Positions 6,153-13,941 of a stretch of 13,941 nucleotides of DNA are shown in pieces. Under the pieces are notes generated by a model that saw only the letters and a program-made list of their open reading frames with translations, did not search any database and was not told where the DNA came from. Source of the DNA: SIG603 sp964369215 (lineage in GTDB: Bacteria; Bacillota; Clostridia; Oscillospirales; Acutalibacteraceae). The stretch covers positions 1-13,941 of the forward strand of contig CAYJEZ010000065.1 of the NCBI GenBank assembly GCA_964369215.1, read 5' to 3'. A program made the translations under genes and the position numbers. Position 1 is the first letter of the stretch; each line of letters begins with the position of its first letter.

Positions 6153-9100
6153 TTAATATGTTTTTCCATATACAGTGCTGTTGCGAACTAAGGTGGCGTC
6201 AATAAAGTTAACCACTCCGTCTGTGTTAACGTCTGCATTAATGTTTACTCCTTGGGCAGAAGTAAGCTTGTTGTAATTTTTTGTTGATAATACTTCGGCT
6301 AAATCTCTATAATCTACCACTGAGTCACGGTTAACATCTGCAGTGTTGCCTTGTATCGTAAATTGCCCCATGTAAAGAGGATTATCATATGAAGACGAGA
6401 AGTAGTAAGATTCATCTGCTTGACGAACTACAGCGAATACATAATAAGTGCCTTCTTCAGTAGGAGGTGTGGTTATCGGTGGTTCAAACATAAAATTAGG
6501 ATTTTCAATTTCACTGTAAATTATGGTGAAACTAGTATGCTCTGCTAATATATTCTTGTTTGCAATTTCAATTTTCGCCTCTTTTGGTTGAAAGTTTGCA
6601 ATAAGAATTTCAGGTGCTATAAAAGTAAAATCGTCTGGTGTGAGACTTCTTTTTGTAACACGAACTGATAATAGTTCATAAGGGTAAGGAGCTATATGTG
6701 CTTGTACCTTAATAGTATGAATATAGCCATACTCACTTATATTCTCAGGTACATCAAATGTAGTTTGGCTAAAAGCATATTCGCCACTATTTAAATAACC
6801 TGTAGAGGTGTCGTCATATGTAGCCTCAATAATCATTCCAGTGCTGTCAAATTTTTCGTCTGAGTAATAAAAGCTTTTAAAGTCACCTGCTACTTCAATT
6901 CTTTCTAAAACAGCTTGGGTAAGTTGATTGTATGTAATAGTAATAACTAGCTCAGTTTTATCTGCTGATATACTTTTTGTAGTAATATCGGTGGTGCCGT
7001 TAATTAAAAACGACACATTATCATCAAAAGTATAACCATTAAGAGCAGTTAAAGTTACGTCTGAAACATATACGGTACTACCATAAAATACTGTAGGGTT
7101 TCCATTCCAAGTTAAGTCTGTTACATTATATTTTGAGCCAACAGGAATAGAAATGTCACTTGTGCTACTCGGAGTATCGCCCTTAACAGGTCTTTTTGTT
7201 CCTAACGCTAATGGACCAGTAATAACAGTATTTTCAGGAATAGGGTCATAATCTGTAAAACTTACAAGCTCAGGGTATGGGTATGAAGTAGCGGAGTCAA
7301 AAATCCAAATATCTCCAAAAGAAAACCCAAGGAATGAAGCTTTGTTTTGCATTTGCTCATTACTTAATCTAGCAGGGTAGTCATTATAACTAATGCCGTC
7401 AGTGTTACTGATAATGTATGAAACTATATTGTTATTTGTGTTAGTATATAAACTCTCAATAGTAGGTATGCCTGTATCAAGGCTAACTGCGCCTACTCCA
7501 CCGCCTATTCTTCCGCTTGGGTTTTCGCTGTCTAGTGTACCTGTATTATAGCAATTAAAAGTATTGCCTGAAATTAACATTCCGATTATTCCACCAGTAT
7601 ATACATAGCTTTCATTTTGCTCTACGGTATCTGGTTGGTAATTACCAACGGTTAAATTACCTGTGTTATAGCAGTTTGTAACAGTTGCGTTATGGGCACT
7701 GCCTGCAATCCCTCCGGTTCTTAAATGCATTTCAAACAGCTCGTCTTCTGCAGGTAAAGGTTTTAAATCTAATGCGTAGCCCCAGTTATAAATATTACCT
7801 GTATTGTAACATGAATTAATTAAACTAAAACCATCGCCTACTATACCGCCTGCAAAGCCATATACAGCTCTCTCTCGTGAAGTAGCAGAAACTAGAATTT
7901 CTCCTGTGTTGCTACAGCTTTGAATGGAAGAATCGCTTGAGCCTGCAATTCCTCCTCCTCTAGCAAGTACATGCTGGTCGGTGTCTACATGAATTTTTCC
8001 TGAGTTTGAGCAGTCGGTTATTGTTCCTCCTGTGCCGTAGTCAGATGCTGAATCTTTGCCTATTATCCCGCCTGAATTGGCAGAGCTGACCGAAGCACTG
8101 CTTGAACTATATGAAATAATATAAGCAGTGTTTTTACAATTAATAATAGTAGGAACATCACCTTCGCCTACTATACCTCCACTTGCTAAAGCTACATATA
8201 ATGGGTATGAAGACATTGATAAGGTAGTAGTAGTTACCTCTCCGTTGTTTATTGAGTTTTGTACAATACCGCTTGCTACATAGCCTGCAATTCCACCACC
8301 TGCTCCAACACTGTTATGCAAAGCACCTGCGCCATAAGCTGAAATAGTTTCGTTATTTACGCAGTTATCAATAAGTCCGCCAATATTAGAGCCTACAATA
8401 CCACCCACCCTTAGCATTACTTCACTATAAATATTTCCTGTACCTAAGAAAGGAGAAGCCGAACCGACAATAGTTCCTCCATTAGTACAGCCTGTTATGC
8501 TTGAAGTGCCTGTAATTTCTCCAGCTATTCCTCCAACTATACTGTCGCCTGTTATGTTTCCGCTAACACTGCAGTCAATAATTTGGCTATTTTCTGCAAA
8601 TCCTGTTATACCGCCTGTAAACATCTCAACATTAGACTCAGTGATGATATTCACATTAACAAGGTTTAAATTTTTAATAGTAGCACCTTCAATATTTCCG
8701 AAAAGACCTATAATATTGCGAAAAGTGCCGTCGTACTCGCTGTATAAGCCTGTAATGCTATACCCCGCACCATCAAAAACACCTGTAAAAGGGTCAGGCC
8801 AATTTCCGATAGGTTCAAAACCCAAGCCGTATACGCCTGATATTCCAGAAGAGGGGTTTGTGCCGTAATCATAAAAATAAGCACCCTGTGCAAAATCTTC
8901 TTTAGTAAAAATTATATCATTACCTAATTTATAATGTGCAGAAAGGTCTGAGTAAATAGTGTTTATGCTATTAGGAGATAGCTGATATTTGTTAGTTATT
9001 ATATAGGGGTCCTCTTGAGTTCCGCTGCCTGTAATAGCTACTTCTTCAATAGAGCTATTAATTATTGTTGTCGTGGTATCGTTACTGGTTTCTGCTTGAG

Positions 9101-9221
9101 AAGCCGCTTCTAAATCATTTGCATAAACTGTGGTTGATAATGAGCCGAATAAAAACATTACAGCAATAAAAGATATTGCAATCCAGTTGAATCTACTTTT
9201 TAATTTTAATCCTTTGTACAT
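6153..9221 (-). CDS. Secreted GLUG-repeat, Ig-like, dockerin type I protein
   Basis: A 1022-residue secreted, apparently non-catalytic protein. The signal peptide ends near TTVYA (about residue 34). Residues about 165-575 hold some eleven to twelve imperfect repeats of the GLUG type, GGI(A/V/I)G followed by a short loop and a strand such as INSCYNTGNI, expected to form a right-handed beta-solenoid. Beta-rich modules follow: one near 665-765, a Big_3-like Ig domain near 768-855 (SDEKFDSTGMIIEATYDD), and a strand-rich domain near 856-955. A type I dockerin occupies 961-1022, with calcium loops DVNRDSVVDYRD and DVNTDGVVNFID. The ATG at 9221 is preferred because GGAGG lies 5 nt upstream of it; the ATG at 9233 has no such site. 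The likely role is adhesion, substrate binding or spacing in a cohesin-bound complex. The only cysteines are the nine in the repeats. Confidence 0.9.
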   Translation of the reverse strand: MYKGLKLKSRFNWIAISFIAVMFLFGSLSTTVYANDLEAASQAETSNDTTTTIINSSIEEVAITGSGTQEDPYIITNKYQLSPNSINTIYSDLSAHYKLGNDIIFTKEDFAQGAYFYDYGTNPSSGISGVYGLGFEPIGNWPDPFTGVFDGAGYSITGLYSEYDGTFRNIIGLFGNIEGATIKNLNLVNVNIITESNVEMFTGGITGFAENSQIIDCSVSGNITGDSIVGGIAGEITGTSSITGCTNGGTIVGSASPFLGTGNIYSEVMLRVGGIVGSNIGGLIDNCVNNETISAYGAGALHNSVGAGGGIAGYVASGIVQNSINNGEVTTTTLSMSSYPLYVALASGGIVGEGDVPTIINCKNTAYIISYSSSSASVSSANSGGIIGKDSASDYGTGGTITDCSNSGKIHVDTDQHVLARGGGIAGSSDSSIQSCSNTGEILVSATSRERAVYGFAGGIVGDGFSLINSCYNTGNIYNWGYALDLKPLPAEDELFEMHLRTGGIAGSAHNATVTNCYNTGNLTVGNYQPDTVEQNESYVYTGGIIGMLISGNTFNCYNTGTLDSENPSGRIGGGVGAVSLDTGIPTIESLYTNTNNNIVSYIISNTDGISYNDYPARLSNEQMQNKASFLGFSFGDIWIFDSATSYPYPELVSFTDYDPIPENTVITGPLALGTKRPVKGDTPSSTSDISIPVGSKYNVTDLTWNGNPTVFYGSTVYVSDVTLTALNGYTFDDNVSFLINGTTDITTKSISADKTELVITITYNQLTQAVLERIEVAGDFKSFYYSDEKFDSTGMIIEATYDDTSTGYLNSGEYAFSQTTFDVPENISEYGYIHTIKVQAHIAPYPYELLSVRVTKRSLTPDDFTFIAPEILIANFQPKEAKIEIANKNILAEHTSFTIIYSEIENPNFMFEPPITTPPTEEGTYYVFAVVRQADESYYFSSSYDNPLYMGQFTIQGNTADVNRDSVVDYRDLAEVLSTKNYNKLTSAQGVNINADVNTDGVVNFIDATLVRNSTVYGKTY

Positions 9222-9276
9222 TTTAGCCTCCATTTATTATGTAAGTTAATATGAAATAATAAAATCATATTTGTTT

Positions 9277-9305
9277 ATTATATTATATAATAAATTATAT
9301 TTCAA
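9277..9305 (-). promoter_or_regulatory. Strong sigma-A-like promoter for the GLUG-dockerin/fucosidase operon
   Basis: On the minus strand TTGAAA (9305-9300) and a perfect TATAAT (9282-9277) are exactly 17 bp apart. The transcript would start near 9270, about 49 nt before the ATG at 9221. It is the best promoter in the window. Confidence 0.75.
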
Positions 9306-9321
9306 TGATTTTTACTGTATT

Positions 9322-9340
9322 TCTACAAAAAATCTACAAA
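9322..9340. repeat. 11-bp-spaced direct repeat upstream of the -35
   Basis: TCTACAAA occurs at 9322-9329 and again at 9333-9340, one DNA helical turn apart, and ends 16 bp before the -35 of the minus-strand promoter. The spacing resembles paired sites of OmpR/PhoB-type response regulators, so it is a candidate activator site. It sits between both divergent promoters. With AT-rich sequence, chance cannot be excluded. Confidence 0.35.
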
Positions 9341-9408
9341 TAAATATATTTTATAGAACAACAAAATATAAGCTTATATGTGTAAAATGCTAAAATAATG
9401 TATATATG

Positions 9409-9436
9409 TTGAACTTTCAAAAAATTGTGCTATTAT
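9409..9436 (+). promoter_or_regulatory. Promoter for the M6 peptidase gene
   Basis: TTGAAC (9409-9414) and TATTAT (9431-9436) are 16 bp apart, giving a start near 9443 and a leader of about 43 nt with AAGGAG at 9470-9475. The -10 region is a run of TAT steps, so the exact hexamer is uncertain. Confidence 0.55.
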
Positions 9437-9485
9437 ATATACAGAAAGTGTTTAAAACATAGTTTAATTAAGGAGATATAGTAAT

Positions 9486-12400
9486 ATGAAAAATTTTTTC
9501 ATAAGAACTTTATTGTTGTTTTTGGTGTTTATATTTGTTTTCCAAACTAATATTTCAGTTATAGCACAACAGGTGCAGAATAATTTAACTCAGCAAGAAG
9601 TAATGACAAACAAGCCTGTTACATATATGGCGAATTTAGTTGTTTTTGTGTATTTTGAAGATGTAAATCAAGAGAGGTTAGACCATTTTTATTTAAAATC
9701 TACTGCAGACGAGCTTATTGACATGTATAACGGAGATGATGTAATTGACTTTAAAGGATACATGAATGAGATATCTTACGGACAATTGCAGGTGCATAGT
9801 ATATTTCCACAATTACAAGAAGACGGTACTTTTAGCGCCCTAGCTTTGCCTTACAAAAAAACCGATACTAAAAACAAGCACATGGATGCCGATATTATAA
9901 GATATATTAGCAATAATATAGGACCCACAACAGAAGATTTAGATCTTAACGATGATGGAGTAATTGATTCATTTAATGTAGTTTATATAGACGAAGCTTC
10001 GTCTTTAACAGAATATCCTACCGTTTGGCCGCATCAACACACAAATAAAAACACCGACTTAACTTATAATGGGCTTGGAATAAGGGGAACACACGTTGAA
10101 AACACAGATAAATTATACTATATGCCAGGTATATTTAGTCTTTACGACAGGGCAGGGCTTATTGCGCATGAGTTTTTACATCTTATAGGATACCCAGACC
10201 TATATGACGGCTATGGGAACCATGGTGGGTACACCCCTGTTGGAGGAGTGGACATAATGGCAGTACAAAGCACTTATTTACAATGGCCACTAGCATATAT
10301 GCGCCAGCATTTTTCAAATTGGGTAAAGTTGCCTGAAATTACCAGTAGTACACAAAATGTAACAGTGCATTTGCAAAGCAATAAAGAGGGTACACAAGGG
10401 GTGATAATAAAATCTCCATTGAATAATTACGAGTTTTTTGTAGTAGAGTTTAGGCAAGACACAGACAGAAATGCAAGACCTTTACAGTTAGATAGCAACT
10501 TGTATGACTCTGGGCTTTTAATATATCGAATAGATACTAATGTAACTAATCTTAGTAATTTTTTTGGTCAAACAGGTGTTTATGTGTTTAGAAACCCACA
10601 GAAAGAAACTTATAATATATTATTAGATATGTTCTTCTCAGGCGATGAAGATACGCACGAGGGGCAAAAAGCGCTTGGTTCTCGGGATTTAGGGCATGGT
10701 ATTAACGACGGAGCAATAACTTTTACAGACGGAACGAATTCTGGAATAATTATTGACAATATATCAGTGTCTACTGGTGAGTATATGACCTTTGATGTAA
10801 CTGTTCCAGATGAAAATAGCCTAGACTTATGGGACGATACAGGCTATATTGGAACTGCGACTAACTCATATGCTAAAACAAGTACGAGCATGACGGAATT
10901 TAATGATAAATTATATTCTATTACTGCAGTTAATAATAATAGCGGTGGCGAACTTATAAATCATTTGAATTTATTTGAGTATCAAAATTCTACTTGGAGG
11001 CGTGTTTCAGGTGTTGACGTGGCAAATATAGAAACTAACAGCGGCGTAGAACTTTTTGTGTTTGATAACGAGCTTTATGTAGCCTTTGCAGGGTTGGTAG
11101 GAGATTACTATACTACCTATATTAAAAAGTACGATTTCACATCGAATAAATGGATAGATGTAGGTGAGGTATCGGACGAAAACGCCTCTGGTGGTTTTGA
11201 TATAACCTCAAGCGATAGAGAAATATACGTAGCATATGTCAAAGGAGTATACAACGAAAAACAGAGCCTTAAGGTTCAAAGTATCATAAATCCAATTTCA
11301 AATGTTGTTATCGATGACGCTGGCTCGGCAGGTCAACCTACTGTTGCTGTAGCAGGAGGAAAGGTGTATGCTGGTGTAGCAAATGGAACAACAGTAAACG
11401 TAAAAGAAGTATTTTCAACAACAGAGCAACCGATAGTAAGCTATACTGTTAAACAAAGTTTTGGGCTGTCATATGACTTAGTGGGGCACGAAGGTGAGTT
11501 GTTTATGGTAGTAGAAGATAATGGCAGTATTAAAATAAACATACTTTTAAATAATTCTTGGTCACTACAAGCTCAAGAAAGCGGTGATTTTTTTGACCCT
11601 AAAATTCAGTCGTCACAAGGTAATTTATATGTGTTGGCAGGCCCTAGCTCAGGTGATGGAGCAACGAATGTTTATAGGTTTATAAATGATGAAAATATAG
11701 ATGCTAGCCTAAGGTTAGAAAAAGAGGGCGGAACCGTAGATATTAAATCCTCTCAGCCTACAATTGTTTCAATTGCTGGTAACCTTTATGTCTGTTATGT
11801 TAGAACAAAAGATGGAGCGACACTGGTTAAAGAGAAACTTACAAGCAATCAGCTTCTAGCAATATCAATTAATTCTCTGCCTTTAAAAACTGAATATATA
11901 CAAGGTGAAAATACAGATGTGAGTGGCCTTACAATTAATGCAAATTATGAAAAAGAGGTAAGGTTTGTAGATAGCGAGTTTACAGTTTCAGGTTTTGACA
12001 CTACTCAGCAAGGTGAAAGATATGCCACTGTAAGCTACGAGGGCAAAGTTACCACATTTCCGTATTTGGTGTTAAGTGAGACTACACCAGAGGAAGAATC
12101 AACTACAATTACAGGAAGTATAACAAGCTACAATAATGGAGCTAATACAACGCTATGCTTATATGATGTAAGCGATGTAGCGCATAGTAATGTTTTGAAC
12201 AAAGCAACAATAGCATATGGTGTTGAAAATGGGCTGATAAAGCAAAGCTTTGTTTTTAAAAATGTTAAAGCCGGAAATTATACCTTAGTGATTAGTAAAC
12301 CTGCACATGTTGACTATATTATTAAAAATATAACAATAGGCAACACACCATTAAATTTAGACGATAGCGATAACTTAAAGATAAGCAACATAACATTAAT

Positions 12401-12614
12401 GCACGGAGATGTAAACGCCGATAATATAATTAATTTTTTAGATTTAAGCATTGTCAGAAATACAAGAAATTACAATTTAAACACTGATAAAGCCGATGTA
12501 GAAATCGCTGACATAAATAACGATAAGTTGATTGACAAGCTTGATTATTTTGAGATAATAAACAGTGGATATTTTAACTTAAGCGTTAGTGATAGTATGG
12601 TGCAATACAGTTAA
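9486..12614 (+). CDS. Secreted M6-like metallopeptidase with predicted seven-bladed propeller, Ig-like domain and dockerin
   Basis: A 1042-residue secreted protein with a signal peptide (hydrophobic core 8-20, cleavage near SVIA-QQ, about residue 27). Residues about 45-440 resemble the M6 (immune inhibitor A-like) peptidases: zinc motif HEFLHLIGYPD with His228, Glu229 and His232, a short calcium-like loop DLNDDGVIDS before it, WPHQH, and GGVDIMA after it. About 450-790 contains seven spaced strands of one pattern (NDKLYS, DNELYVAF, DREIYVAY, GGKVYAGV, EGELFMVV, QGNLYVLA, AGNLYVCY), as in a seven-bladed beta-propeller. A Big_3-like Ig domain (about 797-870) and a beta-sandwich resembling a carboxypeptidase-regulatory or X module (877-972) precede the dockerin (973-1042; loops DVNADNIINFLD and DINNDKLIDKLD). 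It probably cleaves protein outside the cell while bound to a cohesin. AAGGAG 10 nt upstream supports the start. It is divergent from the GLUG-dockerin gene. Confidence 0.88.
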   Translation: MKNFFIRTLLLFLVFIFVFQTNISVIAQQVQNNLTQQEVMTNKPVTYMANLVVFVYFEDVNQERLDHFYLKSTADELIDMYNGDDVIDFKGYMNEISYGQLQVHSIFPQLQEDGTFSALALPYKKTDTKNKHMDADIIRYISNNIGPTTEDLDLNDDGVIDSFNVVYIDEASSLTEYPTVWPHQHTNKNTDLTYNGLGIRGTHVENTDKLYYMPGIFSLYDRAGLIAHEFLHLIGYPDLYDGYGNHGGYTPVGGVDIMAVQSTYLQWPLAYMRQHFSNWVKLPEITSSTQNVTVHLQSNKEGTQGVIIKSPLNNYEFFVVEFRQDTDRNARPLQLDSNLYDSGLLIYRIDTNVTNLSNFFGQTGVYVFRNPQKETYNILLDMFFSGDEDTHEGQKALGSRDLGHGINDGAITFTDGTNSGIIIDNISVSTGEYMTFDVTVPDENSLDLWDDTGYIGTATNSYAKTSTSMTEFNDKLYSITAVNNNSGGELINHLNLFEYQNSTWRRVSGVDVANIETNSGVELFVFDNELYVAFAGLVGDYYTTYIKKYDFTSNKWIDVGEVSDENASGGFDITSSDREIYVAYVKGVYNEKQSLKVQSIINPISNVVIDDAGSAGQPTVAVAGGKVYAGVANGTTVNVKEVFSTTEQPIVSYTVKQSFGLSYDLVGHEGELFMVVEDNGSIKINILLNNSWSLQAQESGDFFDPKIQSSQGNLYVLAGPSSGDGATNVYRFINDENIDASLRLEKEGGTVDIKSSQPTIVSIAGNLYVCYVRTKDGATLVKEKLTSNQLLAISINSLPLKTEYIQGENTDVSGLTINANYEKEVRFVDSEFTVSGFDTTQQGERYATVSYEGKVTTFPYLVLSETTPEEESTTITGSITSYNNGANTTLCLYDVSDVAHSNVLNKATIAYGVENGLIKQSFVFKNVKAGNYTLVISKPAHVDYIIKNITIGNTPLNLDDSDNLKISNITLMHGDVNADNIINFLDLSIVRNTRNYNLNTDKADVEIADINNDKLIDKLDYFEIINSGYFNLSVSDSMVQYS

Positions 12615-12762
12615 TGTAAATAATAATACTCCGCTATAGGCAATTGTAAGTGTCAACTAAAGTGTTTAGGCTTATGTATAACAATATATATCATTTAAAA
12701 AGGCAAAAATTACTTAAAAATAACTTTATATTTTTGCGAAAATATGTTATTCTTACTATTGG

Positions 12763-12819
12763 TGGTGTAATGTTCTAAAGGGTAATCCCTTTTAAATCAT
12801 ATTTTGGTGTTATACCAAA
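12763..12819 (+). repeat. Cluster of inverted repeats with two alternative pairings
   Basis: AAAGGG/CCCTTT (12777-12782 and 12787-12792) forms a hairpin with a TAAT loop. TTTGGT/ACCAAA (12803-12808 and 12814-12819) forms a second with loop GTTAT. TGGTGTAA (12763-12770) can instead pair with TTATACCA (12810-12817), with one G-U pair, enclosing the first hairpin and excluding the second. No poly-T tract follows, so a simple terminator is unlikely. It matches no RNA family that I recognise. Confidence 0.4.
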
Positions 12820-12934
12820 CAAAGTAAGTAATCATTTATTAAGAAATGCTTATTTATGATTGGTTTGAAATAGCTTCATTACTAACGGCAAGCTCATATG
12901 ATAAGGCAAAGAAAATAAGATATTAATAATTAAA

Positions 12935-12943
12935 AGGCGGTGA
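12935..12943 (+). promoter_or_regulatory. Near-consensus ribosome binding site of the glycosyltransferase gene
   Basis: AGGCGGTGA differs from the extended Shine-Dalgarno sequence AGGAGGTGA by one base and ends 6 nt before the ATG at 12950, fixing that start. Confidence 0.8.
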
Positions 12944-12949
12944 CTTATT

Positions 12950-13870
12950 ATGATAAGTTTTGTTATTCCTTGTTACGGGTCGCAACACACGATAGGCGCA
13001 GTAGTAAATGAGATAACAACTTTAATGCATTTAAAAGAAGAATACGAGATTATTTTGGTAAACGACTGTTCACCAGATGATGTTTATAAAACAATTAAAG
13101 AGTTAGCAGAAATGAACAAAGCGATAAAAGTTTTAAACTTAGCAAAAAATTTTGGTCAACACTCTGCTCTAATGGCTGGGTATGCACATGCAAAAGGAGA
13201 TGTTATTGTATCGGTTGATGACGACGGGCAAATTCCTATTGAAGATACATTTAAGCTTGTAGATAAAGTTCGAGAAGGGTTTGATGTTGTATATGCAAAT
13301 TATCCAGATGGTGAGAGAGGTGTTTTTCGCTCATTAGGTAGTAAAGTGAATGACATAATGGCTTATCATCTTTTATCAAAGCCCAAAGATATACAAATCA
13401 CTAGTTTTTACGCTATGAAAAGCTTTATAGCTAAAGAGATGATTAAATACAACAATCCTTACCCTTATTTAGGAGGACTTATATTTCGTGCAACCAAAAG
13501 CATTGCAAATGTAGGCGTAGAGCTAAGGCCCCGGGCTGCAGGTGCATCGGGTTATACTTTTAAAAAGCTTTTTGCATTATGGCTTAACGGTTTTACAGCT
13601 TTTTCTGTAAAGCCATTGCGATTATCCTCCTTAATCGGTTTTATTCTAGCAATTTTCGGTGCAGTATATGGATTGTATACAATAATAAATTGGTTTTTTT
13701 CACCAGAGGTTCCAATGGGGTATAGCTCTACAATGTCAGTACTTTTGTTTGTTGGTGGTATGATACTGTGTATGTTAGGGCTAATCGGCGAGTATATTGG
13801 TCGTATTTATATTAGCATTAATAATTCACCACAATATGTGATAAAAGATAAAATTAACATAGATATTTAA
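12950..13870 (+). CDS. Membrane GT2 glycosyltransferase, polyprenyl-phosphate sugar synthase type (GtrB/ArnC/DPM1-like)
   Basis: A 306-residue family 2 glycosyltransferase that would move a sugar from a nucleotide donor to polyprenyl phosphate on the cytoplasmic face of the membrane. The GT-A domain opens with SFVIPCYG, has VNDCSPDD (Asp39) for nucleotide binding, NFGQHSALMAGYAHAKGDV (about 67-85), and the metal-binding aspartates in VDDDGQIP (90-92). RAAGASGYTF and FSVKPLRLSS lead into two membrane helices (about 226-250 and 262-287), ending with GEYIGRIYISI and PQYVIKD, which are typical of GtrB-like proteins. The length is normal for the group. The donor sugar is not readable; candidates include glucose, mannose or aminosugars for wall or surface polymers. 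No terminator follows, so the gene probably leads an operon outside the window. Confidence 0.92.
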   Translation: MISFVIPCYGSQHTIGAVVNEITTLMHLKEEYEIILVNDCSPDDVYKTIKELAEMNKAIKVLNLAKNFGQHSALMAGYAHAKGDVIVSVDDDGQIPIEDTFKLVDKVREGFDVVYANYPDGERGVFRSLGSKVNDIMAYHLLSKPKDIQITSFYAMKSFIAKEMIKYNNPYPYLGGLIFRATKSIANVGVELRPRAAGASGYTFKKLFALWLNGFTAFSVKPLRLSSLIGFILAIFGAVYGLYTIINWFFSPEVPMGYSSTMSVLLFVGGMILCMLGLIGEYIGRIYISINNSPQYVIKDKINIDI

Positions 13871-13941
13871 TTAGTGTTATATTTAAGTATATTAATATAA
13901 GAAGAAACAGACAAACCGTTTCATAGTACGCCAAATATAAA
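13871..13941. other. Short non-coding end of the window
   Basis: This AT-rich stretch shows no ribosome binding site, terminator or start codon in a useful context. A following gene, if any, begins beyond the edge. Confidence 0.5.

Larger units (their letters stand above)
12615..12949. other. 335-bp gap without a convincing gene; contains hairpins
   Basis: No clear terminator follows the peptidase gene. A 34-codon frame at 12674-12778 has no ribosome binding site and is not called. The middle holds the paired repeats described at 12763-12819. Further on, AATCAT and ATGATT (about 12829-12862) form a loose inverted repeat. A possible promoter for the glycosyltransferase is TTCATT (12875-12880) with TATGAT (12897-12902) at 16 bp, which is weak because of its -35. 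Confidence 0.5.

Noticed and set aside
8497..8893. Plus-strand 123-codon and minus-strand 61-codon frames within the GLUG gene
   Set aside because: These are shadows of the repeat-coding region; the true frame is supported by the repeat pattern, signal peptide and dockerin.
6153..9221. Possible CRISPR array or DNA repeat in the repetitive region
   Set aside because: The repetition is in the protein (GLUG motifs) and varies in DNA sequence and spacing; it stays in frame throughout.
12674..12778. 34-codon frame encoding a basic peptide with a hydrophobic end
   Set aside because: No ribosome binding site precedes it and its length is expected by chance; it also ends in the hairpin cluster.
12777..12792. 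Intrinsic terminator for the peptidase gene
   Set aside because: The AAAGGG/CCCTTT stem is only 6 bp and is followed by only four T residues, so I list it as a hairpin and not a terminator.

Overview
The window looks like chromosomal DNA of an AT-rich, Gram-positive, anaerobic member of the Clostridia (Bacillota), most likely from an animal gut or another glycan-rich habitat. Supporting signs are strong AGGAGG-type ribosome binding sites, sigma-A-like promoters, a cytoplasmic cysteine-type sulfatase, an iron-sulfur flavoprotein-like reductase, and two secreted proteins that end in type I dockerin modules. I cannot name a genus from sequence alone.

Layout, left to right. (1) A partial minus-strand gene of unknown function (1-1034), with a very glutamate-rich C-terminal half, a GTG start and an approximately 220-nt leader. 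(2) A plus-strand sulfatase (1434-2945) ending at a strong hairpin shared with the converging gene. (3) A minus-strand membrane-anchored papain-like cysteine peptidase or amidase (3022-3777). (4) A plus-strand flavodoxin-fold Fe-S reductase (4068-4745) whose promoter is overlaid by a 13-bp perfect inverted repeat. (5) A minus-strand pair, a secreted GLUG-repeat/Ig-like/dockerin protein (9221 to 6153) followed 60 nt later by a cytoplasmic GH29 alpha-L-fucosidase (6092 to 4830), probably one operon. (6) Divergently from that pair, a secreted M6-like metallopeptidase with a probable seven-bladed propeller, Ig-like domain, X-module-like domain and dockerin (9486-12614). (7) A 335-bp gap with several potential RNA hairpins. 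(8) A membrane GT2 polyprenyl-phosphate glycosyltransferase (12950-13870), probably the first gene of a set that continues beyond the window.

How they may work together (inference). The two divergent secreted proteins carry related dockerins, so they could dock on the same cohesin-bearing scaffold, which is not in this window. The peptidase would attack the protein part of a host or dietary glycoprotein, while the GLUG protein would act as a non-catalytic adhesin or spacer. The fucosidase and sulfatase have no signal peptides and would process imported fucosylated and sulfated oligosaccharides. This points to glycoprotein (for example mucin) use, but the substrate is not proven by the sequence. 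The remaining genes have no evident functional link to that cluster.
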